Origin: Saccharicrinis sp963663905
GTDB lineage: Bacteria > Bacteroidota > Bacteroidia > Bacteroidales > Marinilabiliaceae
Reading direction: 5' to 3'
NCBI GenBank assembly: GCA_963663905.2
Contig: OY760657.1
Span: forward strand, 1,488,001-1,552,000
Length of the DNA stretch: 64,000 nucleotides
Shown piece after piece: positions 34,920 to 42,589 of the stretch (positions within the stretch are counted from its first letter, which is position 1; each line of letters starts with the position of its first letter). The notes under the pieces are model-generated. The model had not been told where the DNA came from and did not search any database. It was given only the letters and a program-made list of their open reading frames with translations. The translations under genes were made by a program, and so were the position numbers.

Positions 34920-36128
34920 ATGAGTAAGAATAAATATTTATTTCCGCTTGTTGTTATGGCATCGTTGTTTTTCCTTTTTGGATTTATTACAACGATGAAT
35001 AATTCAACGATCGAATTTTTAAAGGATGCTTTTGGATTAAACGATGTTCAGAAACAGTTGCCAAATACTTTCTTTTATGGTGCGTATATTCTTTCTGTGC
35101 CAGTTGGATTTTTAATTAATAAAATCGGATATCGTTTTTCAATTTTTACAGGTCTAGGATTAATTGCGATAGGATTTTTTGCTAGTATACCAGGTGTTGG
35201 ATTTGGTTATTATGGTTTCCTAAGTGCAGTATCTATTTTTGCGATTGGAGTTGTTATTCTTCAGGTTGCTGCAGCACCTTATGTTGTAGCTTTAGGACCT
35301 AAAGAAAGTTCAGCTAGTCGTTTAACTCTTACAAATGCATTGAATTCTGTAGCAACTGTAATTGCTCCTATTTTCGTATCTATTTTATTAGTGACTCCAA
35401 AATTGGGGGAAGGTGAAGTTTTAGAGAATTCAGTAATTCAAGGTATTGTAAAATATCCTTTTATTGGTATTGGTGTAGCAACAGCTGTTATTCTTGTAAT
35501 TATGTTTTTCTTAAAATTACCAAATATTAAAGAAGAACAAGAAAAAGCAGAAGCAGAAGGTGCTGTTAAGCATAAATCAAGTGCATTTAAATATACTCAT
35601 GTTTGGTTAGGTTCGTTAGCTATATTTGTTTACATGGGTATTGAGATTGGTATTCCAAGTTTCTTTGCTGATTTTTCTAATAATGCCGGTGCTGTAATTG
35701 AAACATCAACTACAGATATGTTAAAGTATTACTGGGGAGGTTTAATGGTAGGACGTTTGTTAGGTATTTTTGTACTTCAAAAGTTCAAGCCAGGTTTAAT
35801 ACTTACAGTATGTGCTTTAGGTGGTGCAGCTATGTTAGGCGGAAGTATGGCTCTTTCTGGAAATATTGCAATGTGGATGTTCTTAGGAACAGGTTTATTC
35901 CACTCAATTATGTGGCCGGTTATTTATAGTTTAGCTTTAGAAGATCTAGGTCCACATGCTGATGTTGCTTCTGGTATTATTGCAACTTCGGTTATTGGAG
36001 CTGCTATCTTAATGCCTATTATGGGTGGAATTCAAACTATGGCTGGTGTTATTGCTGCTGTTAGTTGTTTATTTGTTTATTATTTGTATTTGGTTTTCTT
36101 TGCACAAAAGGGATCAAAAATTAGATAA
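34920..36128 (+). CDS. MFS sugar transporter (glucose/galactose, GluP/FucP type)
   Basis: The protein has 402 residues and about twelve membrane helices. FFLFGFITTMNNSTIEFLKDAFGLN at the N-terminus and the pattern LNSVATVIAPIFVSILL match the FHS/GluP sugar:proton symporter family. It starts 42 nt after galK and probably brings in galactose. Its end is marked by a hairpin before galM. Confidence 0.85.
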   Translation: MSKNKYLFPLVVMASLFFLFGFITTMNNSTIEFLKDAFGLNDVQKQLPNTFFYGAYILSVPVGFLINKIGYRFSIFTGLGLIAIGFFASIPGVGFGYYGFLSAVSIFAIGVVILQVAAAPYVVALGPKESSASRLTLTNALNSVATVIAPIFVSILLVTPKLGEGEVLENSVIQGIVKYPFIGIGVATAVILVIMFFLKLPNIKEEQEKAEAEGAVKHKSSAFKYTHVWLGSLAIFVYMGIEIGIPSFFADFSNNAGAVIETSTTDMLKYYWGGLMVGRLLGIFVLQKFKPGLILTVCALGGAAMLGGSMALSGNIAMWMFLGTGLFHSIMWPVIYSLALEDLGPHADVASGIIATSVIGAAILMPIMGGIQTMAGVIAAVSCLFVYYLYLVFFAQKGSKIR

Positions 36129-36152
36129 ATTAAAAGTTAGTATTAATTAGAT

Positions 36153-36187
36153 AAAGCATCTATTAATATTTTAATAGGTGCTTTTTA
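36153..36187 (+). terminator. Intercistronic terminator-like hairpin before galM
   Basis: AAAGCATCTATTAA (36153-36166) and TTAATAGGTGCTTT (36171-36184) pair over 14 bp with one G-U pair, followed by a short run of T (36182-36186), ending 13-15 nt before the galM ATG. It may partly terminate or shape expression. Confidence 0.65.
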
Positions 36188-36199
36188 ACATAAAGTATT

Positions 36200-37222
36200 A
36201 TGACAAAAGCTTCAGATATATTTACATTAAAAAATGCCAATAATATTGAAGTATCGTTTATTGGTAGAGGTGGTCAGATTGTTGGTATTAAGGTGCCGGA
36301 TTCTAAAGGTGAAGTAGCCGATGTTGTTATTGGTTATGAAACTGTTGAGGAAGCGTTAGCCGGTGATGCATATTTAGGTGCATTGTGTGGACGTTATGCT
36401 AACCGTATTGTTGATGGTAAGTTTGAATTAGATGGAGTTGCTTATCAATTGGATACGAATAATGGTCCAAACCATTTACATGGAGGTGTTGATGGTTTTA
36501 ATCTTAGAGTTTGGGACGTAGAAGCTAATGAAGATCCTAAATTTGCTCAGTCGTATAAATTGTCTTTAACAAGTCCTGATGGAGATCAAAAATATCCTGG
36601 AGAACTTAAGGTTAATGTGATCTATGGATTAACAAATGATAATGAATTTGTTATTGATTATACAGCAGAAACTTCTAAAACCACAATAATAAATCTTACC
36701 AGTCATGCATATTTTAATTTAAAAGGAGCAGGTACTGGATCTGTTGAAAATCACGAACTACAGTTAAATGCTTCTAAGTATACTCCGATTGATGGAGAAA
36801 TTGGGACTGTTACAGGTACTATTGATGAAGTTAAAGATACTGCAATGGATTTTATTGATGGTAAAAAAATTGGGGAAGCTTGTCACTCATCAGATGAACA
36901 AGTTAAGCTGGTTGATGGAATAGATCATAACTTTGTTATTGATGGATTTGATGGATCTTTAAAATTAGCTGCAAGATTGATGGATCCTGAAAGTGGTAGA
37001 GAAATGGAGGTGTATACAGATCAGCCAGGTATTCAGGTGTATACAGGTAGTCATTTTGATAGTTCAGAGAAAGGTAAGTTAGGAAATCCTATTGAAAAAT
37101 GGGCAGGTGTAGCTTTAGAAACACAAATTTTCCCGGATTCACCTAATAAAGATAATTTCCCAAACGCCGTTTTAAAACCAGGTGAAGTTTATAAACATAC
37201 TTGTGTGTATAAGTTTATCTAA
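36200..37222 (+). CDS. galM: Aldose 1-epimerase (galactose mutarotase)
   Basis: The protein has 340 residues. LCGRYANRIVDGKFELDG, NNGPNHLHGGVDGFN and TSHAYFNLKGAG fit GalM, the beta-sandwich enzyme that equilibrates alpha and beta galactose; His and Glu residues in these motifs are catalytic in the family. It supplies the alpha anomer to galactokinase. It is separated from the transporter by a hairpin of doubtful strength. Confidence 0.9.
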   Translation: MTKASDIFTLKNANNIEVSFIGRGGQIVGIKVPDSKGEVADVVIGYETVEEALAGDAYLGALCGRYANRIVDGKFELDGVAYQLDTNNGPNHLHGGVDGFNLRVWDVEANEDPKFAQSYKLSLTSPDGDQKYPGELKVNVIYGLTNDNEFVIDYTAETSKTTIINLTSHAYFNLKGAGTGSVENHELQLNASKYTPIDGEIGTVTGTIDEVKDTAMDFIDGKKIGEACHSSDEQVKLVDGIDHNFVIDGFDGSLKLAARLMDPESGREMEVYTDQPGIQVYTGSHFDSSEKGKLGNPIEKWAGVALETQIFPDSPNKDNFPNAVLKPGEVYKHTCVYKFI

Positions 37223-37246
37223 GAATTATTGATGAAATTTATAGTG

Positions 37247-37276
37247 AAGCCATACTGTTTTTGGGTGGCTTTTTTG
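37247..37276 (+). terminator. Terminator after galM
   Basis: AAGCCA (37247-37252) pairs with TGGCTT (37266-37271), with a longer weak extension, followed by a T run. Confidence 0.7.
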
Positions 37277-37330
37277 TTTTTTATAAAATACAATTAGAAA
37301 TGTATCATTTAAAATAATGTTGATGAATTG

Positions 37331-37364
37331 AAAATGAAAGTATTAATGAAATAATATTCATTTT
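37331..37364. repeat. Inverted repeat upstream of the second MFS gene
   Basis: AAAATGAA-TATTA (37331-37345, two extra bases) pairs with TAATATTCATTTT (37352-37364). It could be an operator or leader structure. Confidence 0.35.
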
Positions 37365-37454
37365 GCTATTTTTTAACATATACATTTTTTTTGATTTTTT
37401 AAATATTTTATTTTCTTTTGGCGCGACTAAAATAAAACTAATTAAAACTTCAAA

Positions 37455-38744
37455 ATGGAAACGACAAAGAAAGAAAATTTTGCTTTGCCGATTGTAATGA
37501 TGATCCTGCTATTTGGTATGATCTCTTTTGTTACAAATTTGGCTGCACCTATGGGTGTTGTATTAAAGTCTCAGTTTGGGGCAAGTAATTTAGAAGGAAT
37601 ATTAGGAAACTTTGCAAATTTCCTGGCCTATCTATTTATGGGAATTCCAGCAGGAAAACTTTTAGAAAAAATAGGATATAAGAAAACTGCTCTTATTGGT
37701 ATCGTTGTTGGATTTGTAGGAGTAGGCATTCAATACATGTCAGGTATTGCAGCAAGTTTTTTAGTGTACTTATTGGGAGCTTTTGTTGCAGGTTTTTCAA
37801 TGTGTATATTAAATGTTGTTGTTAATCCAATGCTAAATACTCTTGGCGGAGGTGGTAAAAAAGGTAATCAATTGATTCAGGTTGGTGCAACTTTTAATTC
37901 TTTTATGGGTACTTCAGTACCTTTGCTTGTAGGTATGTTAGTAGGGGAAGTAACTAAGAATACGTCTATTAAAGATGTGAATCCAGTAATGTTTATTGCA
38001 ATGGGAATTTTTGCATTAGTTGGTATTGTACTTTATTTTGTAAATATTCCTGAACCTCACTTAAATACTGGTGAAAAAGTTATAGAAAAATCAAAATATA
38101 GTGCATGGTCTTTCCGTCACTTTATTATGGGTGCTATTGGTATTGGTGTTTATGTTGGAGTAGAAGTTGGTGTTCCAGGAACAATGTTCTTCTTTTTAAC
38201 AGATTCTAATGCTGGTGCGCTTGATGGAGGTACTGCAGGAACAGTTGTTGCTACTTATTGGTTATTGATGCTTGTAGGTCGTTTTGTTGGTGCTTCGATT
38301 GGAGGTAAAGTTTCAAGTAAAACAATGTTGATCGTTGCTTCTGCAATTGGGATGGTACTAGCTCTTATGGCAATCATATCACCAATTACGTCAACTGTTT
38401 CTATTCCTGTTTTCCAAAGCTCAACAAGTGGAGTGTCATTTTTATTGGCGAAAGTACCTATTAGTGCAATGTATTTAGTGCTGATTGGATTATGTACTTC
38501 AGTTATGTGGGGTGGTATATTTAACTTGGCAGTTGAAGGCTTAGGTCGTTTTACTGCTTCAGCTTCAGGTATTTTTATGACTATGGTAGTAGGTGGTGGA
38601 ATTTTACCTCTAATCCAAAATTGGGTAGCTGATAATATGGGCTTTATGGTATCATACTGGGTTCCTTTCTTAGGGTTGGCATATTTATTATACTATTCAT
38701 TAATTGGTAGTAAAAATGTAAATACAGATATCCCTGTTGAATAA
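37455..38744 (+). CDS. MFS transporter, second sugar permease of the galactose cluster
   Basis: The protein has 429 residues and about twelve membrane helices; PMGVVLKSQFGASNLEGILGNFANFLAYLFMGIPAGKLLEK is an MFS N-terminal half, with RHFIMGAIGIGVYVGVEVGVPGTMFFFL in the second half, like FucP relatives. It has its own 230-nt upstream region and terminator, so it is a separate transcription unit after galM. The substrate is probably a hexose by proximity (inference). Confidence 0.8.
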   Translation: METTKKENFALPIVMMILLFGMISFVTNLAAPMGVVLKSQFGASNLEGILGNFANFLAYLFMGIPAGKLLEKIGYKKTALIGIVVGFVGVGIQYMSGIAASFLVYLLGAFVAGFSMCILNVVVNPMLNTLGGGGKKGNQLIQVGATFNSFMGTSVPLLVGMLVGEVTKNTSIKDVNPVMFIAMGIFALVGIVLYFVNIPEPHLNTGEKVIEKSKYSAWSFRHFIMGAIGIGVYVGVEVGVPGTMFFFLTDSNAGALDGGTAGTVVATYWLLMLVGRFVGASIGGKVSSKTMLIVASAIGMVLALMAIISPITSTVSIPVFQSSTSGVSFLLAKVPISAMYLVLIGLCTSVMWGGIFNLAVEGLGRFTASASGIFMTMVVGGGILPLIQNWVADNMGFMVSYWVPFLGLAYLLYYSLIGSKNVNTDIPVE

Positions 38745-38769
38745 TTAGGAATATTAATTATAAAATACT

Positions 38770-38803
38770 AAGGCTAAATCCGGAAAGGATTTAGCCTTTT
38801 TTG
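38770..38803 (+). terminator. Terminator of the second MFS gene
   Basis: AAGGCTAAATCC (38770-38781) and GGATTTAGCCTT (38787-38798) form a perfect 12-bp stem with a GGAAA loop and T tail. Confidence 0.92.
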
Positions 38804-38867
38804 TTTTACTATTTTGTTAAATTATCTTGTTTTGACGTTTGTTTGCTAATATTTATAAATACATTAT

Positions 38868-38875
38868 TATTTTTG
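38868..38875 (+). promoter_or_regulatory. Promoter -7 element of the TetR gene
   Basis: TATTTTTG fits TAnnTTTG and lies 56 nt before the ATG at 38932. Confidence 0.5.
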
Positions 38876-38931
38876 TTGACTTTTTTAAAAGAAAAGTAGT
38901 TTTTAAGTGTATTTATATTCCCCCGTTTAAA

Positions 38932-39489
38932 ATGAAGAAGAAAGACGTAATTATTAATGGAGCAATTGATTTGTTTGTAAACAAAGGCTTCTCAGCATCA
39001 ACAAATGAATTGATAAATAAAATAGGAATAGCAAAAGGTACACTTTATCATTACTTTAAAAGTAAAGATCAATTAATTGTAGAGATCTATAAAGCTTTAA
39101 TGTTTGAAATTGAAAGTGAATGTGTGTCGGAAATGTCAGAGGAAGAAGATCCTCATGCATATACAAAGGATGTTTTTGGTAAAATTGTTAAATGGTTTAT
39201 TAAAAACCCTAATAAATTTCATTATATCAATAGCTTTGAAGCAAGCCCATATATTAAAATTCATGCTTTGTCTGTAAGAGAAACATTAAGTGGTCCTCAA
39301 AAGAATATCATGCAAAAAGTGAATATGGGCGTAATGAAAAACTATAACACAGATTTAATTACTTTTTTTGATTTTGCATTCACTCGTTCAACTGCAAATT
39401 ATTTCTTAAGTCAGGTTAATCCATTAGCAAAGTTCAAATCTGAGTTCAATGAGGCTTTTGATTTGTATTGGAAGGGAGCTTCCAGGTAG
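38932..39489 (+). CDS. TetR-family transcriptional regulator
   Basis: The protein has 185 residues from ATG 38932; a TTG 93 nt earlier would include a hydrophobic, promoter-overlapping stretch and is rejected. The N-terminal HTH is classic: AIDLFVNKGFSASTNELINKIGIAKGTLYHYFKSKDQLI (about 10-48). The C-terminal part is the ligand-binding domain, with no recognised specificity. It reads in the same direction as the TonB receptor downstream, and a palindrome with TetR-like symmetry lies at the receptor promoter, so it probably represses that operon. Confidence 0.88.
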   Translation: MKKKDVIINGAIDLFVNKGFSASTNELINKIGIAKGTLYHYFKSKDQLIVEIYKALMFEIESECVSEMSEEEDPHAYTKDVFGKIVKWFIKNPNKFHYINSFEASPYIKIHALSVRETLSGPQKNIMQKVNMGVMKNYNTDLITFFDFAFTRSTANYFLSQVNPLAKFKSEFNEAFDLYWKGASR

Positions 39490-39768
39490 TGTTTTGATTG
39501 TTTTCTTTCTGTATTTTGATGTATTTTTAATTACTTACCCCATTTATTGAAGATGTTTATGCTGTAAAAAGTGTTAAATGTCAAATAATACCCTAAAAAA
39601 TAATTTTTCTTATAAAAAAGATAATTCTGTACTATGTTAAGTAGGATATATAGTGTTAGATTTGTCTTTTATACTTTCTGTATGGTTTTTAGTGATGTTG
39701 TTAATTTAAATTTAGTTAACCTAATGTAATTGGTAATGTTATTTTAACAGATATTTAAAATAAAATAT

Positions 39769-39782
39769 ACCGACTTGTCGGT
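39769..39782. promoter_or_regulatory. Palindromic TetR-type operator before the TonB receptor
   Basis: ACCGAC-TT-GTCGGT is a perfect palindrome, and a further TCGGT half follows directly (39783-39786 reads CGGT). It lies just before the TACTTTTG promoter element and is GC-rich against an AT background. Confidence 0.7.
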
Positions 39783-39814
39783 CGGTTTTAGTGATATTTG
39801 CAACGATAATTTTA

Positions 39815-39822
39815 TACTTTTG
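39815..39822 (+). promoter_or_regulatory. Promoter -7 element of the TonB receptor gene
   Basis: TACTTTTG fits TAnnTTTG, 43 nt before the ATG at 39866 and 32 nt past the operator. Confidence 0.6.
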
Positions 39823-39865
39823 TAAACAACTATATGAAAATAGAAACACCTAAATCAAATTAAAA

Positions 39866-42586
39866 ATGAAACATTTAATGACTAAGCTCTATTTATTGGG
39901 CTTATTTCTTGTGCTTCCTTTGGGCTTTACCTTTGCTCAAAAAACTTTGGGAGGGCAAGTAATTGATTCCAAAACAAAAGAACCGTTAGTTGGAGCATCT
40001 GTTGTAATTAAAGGTACAACAAAAGGTACTGTAACAGATTATGACGGTAATTTCTCTTTGTCGCTAGAAGAAGGAGAGAGTACAGTTCAAGTAGTGTTTA
40101 TTGGTTATGAAGATTATACCCTTGATATTAAAAGCGGTATGAAATCTTTTGGAGTTATTCAAATGGAGCCTGAAACTATCGGAATAGTTGAGGTGTCTGT
40201 TTCAGCACCAATTGGTGTTGCCAGAAAAACTCCAGTGGCAATGTCAACACTTTCGCCTAGATTAATTGAAGAAAAACTCGGAACTCTGGAATTTCCTGAA
40301 GTGTTAAAATCAACACCAGGTGTTTATGCTACTAAAGCAGGTGGTGGTTTCGGTGACTCTAAAATTAACATGAGAGGTTTTCAGTCTGCTAACGTGGCTG
40401 TAATGGTTAATGGAGTTCCTATGAATGATATGGAATGGGGTGGACTTTACTGGTCGAATTGGGCTGGTTTATCTGATGTTACTCGTTCATTACAAACTCA
40501 AAGGGGGTTAGGAGCATCTAAAGTTTCAGCTCCTTCTGTAGGTGGTTCAATTAATATTGTAACAAATTCTACCGATGCAAAAAAAGGTGGTGCAGTATCC
40601 TATGCTTTAGGAAACGATGGATATAATAAAGTGTTATTTTCTGTTTCATCAGGAATTAATGAAAAAGGTTGGGCATTTACTTTCTTAGGAGCAAAAACCT
40701 GGGGAGATGGTTATATTCAGGGAACTGATTTTATAGGTTACAATTATTTTGTTAACATCTCAAAAAGAATAAATGATAGACATCAGCTTTCTTTTACAGC
40801 GTTTGGTGCACCTCAGGAACACTATCAACGTAGTAATTATGATGGTTTAACAATTGAAGGATGGCAACAAGTAAAAAATTATATGGATGGAGATAGCCCA
40901 TATAAATATAATCCTACTTATGGTTTTGGTTTAAACGGAGAGCGTAAATCATCAAGTTTTAACCATTATCATAAACCACAAATTTCTTTAAATCACTTAT
41001 GGCAAATTAATGATAAATCAAGTCTTTCTACAGTAGCTTATGTTTCTATTGGTAGAGGATACGGATATAGTGGTTTAGGATCTACCAGTACTTATGCAGG
41101 TTATTGGTATGGAGCTAATAATGGTGTTTTAAATACAACATTTAGAAATTCAGATGGAACCTATGCTTATGATCAGGTTTATGCTTTGAACCAAGAAAGT
41201 GAAACAGGATCACAAATGGCTATGTCAAAATCTGTAAACTCACATAACTGGATTGGTCTTGTATCAACATTAACAACTAAAGTAGGTAGTCATCTTGATG
41301 TATATGGTGGTGTTGATATGCGTTATTATAAAGGTATTCATACTAAAGAAATTAACGATTTATATGGAGGAGAATACTTCATTGACCGTTACCGTCAAAA
41401 TGTTTCAGCTGTAAATAAGGCTAATGCAGAAACTGATGAGTTTTTATATAAGAAACTTCAAGTTGGAGATATTGTTTATCGTGACTATGATGGTTACGTT
41501 TTACAAGAGGGTGCTTTCGGACAAGCAGAATACAATGAAGGAAAGTTAAGTGCTTTTGCTGCTGCATCTGTATCTAATACTTCTTATTGGAGATATGATC
41601 GTTTCTATTATGATAAAGAACATGCTAAGTCAGAAACTGTAAACTTTGTTGGTTTCACAGTAAAAGGTGGTGCAAACTATAACCTGGATGAGCATCATAA
41701 TGTATTTGCTAATGTGGGATATATCAGCAGAGCTCCATTTTTCTCAGGGGGTGCATTTTTATCATCAACTGTAAGTAATGCGGTAAATCCAGATGCTGTT
41801 AATGAAAAGATTTTCTCTGTAGAGTTAGGATATGGTTTCCGTTCAAGATATTTAGATGCTAAAATTAATGCTTATAGCACTTCGTGGATGGATAAAACAA
41901 TGACTCGTTCAATGGATATTTTAGATGCGACAACCAGAGATGTTATTGATAGAGCAAACTTGAATATGCAAGGTGTAGACGCATTACATAATGGAGTGGA
42001 AATAGAATTAGCATCTCATTTGACTGACTGGTTAGATATTACAGGAATGCTTTCAATTGGTGATTGGAACTGGAATAGTAATTCTGTTGGTTATTTTTAT
42101 AATGAAGCAGGACAGCCTTTAGCTGACAGTAATGGAACATTAGCTTCGGCAATTGGGGCAGATGATCACTCTTCTATGAAGTTAAATTTAAAAGATGTAC
42201 CAGTTGGTGGATCTGCACAAACAACTGCTGCTATTGGTGCTAAATTTAAAATTACTAAAGATTTTAGATGTGGTATAGATTATAACTATATAGCCAGAAA
42301 CTATGCTGACTGGTCATTTAGTAGTAGTGATTTAGCTATGAATAGTGAAAAGACTTATGAGAAATCATGGGAAATTCCATCAGCTTGGGTAGGAGACTTC
42401 TTTGCTAGTTATTCATTTCCATTTGGAAAAACAAGAGCAACTATATCAGGTAACGTAAATAATATTTTAGATCAGGAATATATAGCAGATGCTTATGATG
42501 GTGGAGATCATAATTGGCAAAGTGCATATAGAATATTCTATGGTTTTGGACGTACTTATAATGTTCGCTTAAAAATCAAATTTTAA
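39866..42586 (+). CDS. TonB-dependent receptor of the TetR-controlled pair
   Basis: The protein has 906 residues: signal peptide (1-24, ...FTFAQ), CarboxypepD_reg-like domain (about 27-110), plug with LKSTPGVYATKAGGGFGDSKINMRGF, and a long barrel ending in YNVRLKIKF. It is not accompanied by a SusD homologue; instead a lipoprotein with two similar jelly-roll-like repeats begins 4 nt after its stop. The substrate may be a glycan, peptide or siderophore; the sequence does not tell. Confidence 0.9.
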   Translation: MKHLMTKLYLLGLFLVLPLGFTFAQKTLGGQVIDSKTKEPLVGASVVIKGTTKGTVTDYDGNFSLSLEEGESTVQVVFIGYEDYTLDIKSGMKSFGVIQMEPETIGIVEVSVSAPIGVARKTPVAMSTLSPRLIEEKLGTLEFPEVLKSTPGVYATKAGGGFGDSKINMRGFQSANVAVMVNGVPMNDMEWGGLYWSNWAGLSDVTRSLQTQRGLGASKVSAPSVGGSINIVTNSTDAKKGGAVSYALGNDGYNKVLFSVSSGINEKGWAFTFLGAKTWGDGYIQGTDFIGYNYFVNISKRINDRHQLSFTAFGAPQEHYQRSNYDGLTIEGWQQVKNYMDGDSPYKYNPTYGFGLNGERKSSSFNHYHKPQISLNHLWQINDKSSLSTVAYVSIGRGYGYSGLGSTSTYAGYWYGANNGVLNTTFRNSDGTYAYDQVYALNQESETGSQMAMSKSVNSHNWIGLVSTLTTKVGSHLDVYGGVDMRYYKGIHTKEINDLYGGEYFIDRYRQNVSAVNKANAETDEFLYKKLQVGDIVYRDYDGYVLQEGAFGQAEYNEGKLSAFAAASVSNTSYWRYDRFYYDKEHAKSETVNFVGFTVKGGANYNLDEHHNVFANVGYISRAPFFSGGAFLSSTVSNAVNPDAVNEKIFSVELGYGFRSRYLDAKINAYSTSWMDKTMTRSMDILDATTRDVIDRANLNMQGVDALHNGVEIELASHLTDWLDITGMLSIGDWNWNSNSVGYFYNEAGQPLADSNGTLASAIGADDHSSMKLNLKDVPVGGSAQTTAAIGAKFKITKDFRCGIDYNYIARNYADWSFSSSDLAMNSEKTYEKSWEIPSAWVGDFFASYSFPFGKTRATISGNVNNILDQEYIADAYDGGDHNWQSAYRIFYGFGRTYNVRLKIKF

Positions 42587-42589
42587 TCA

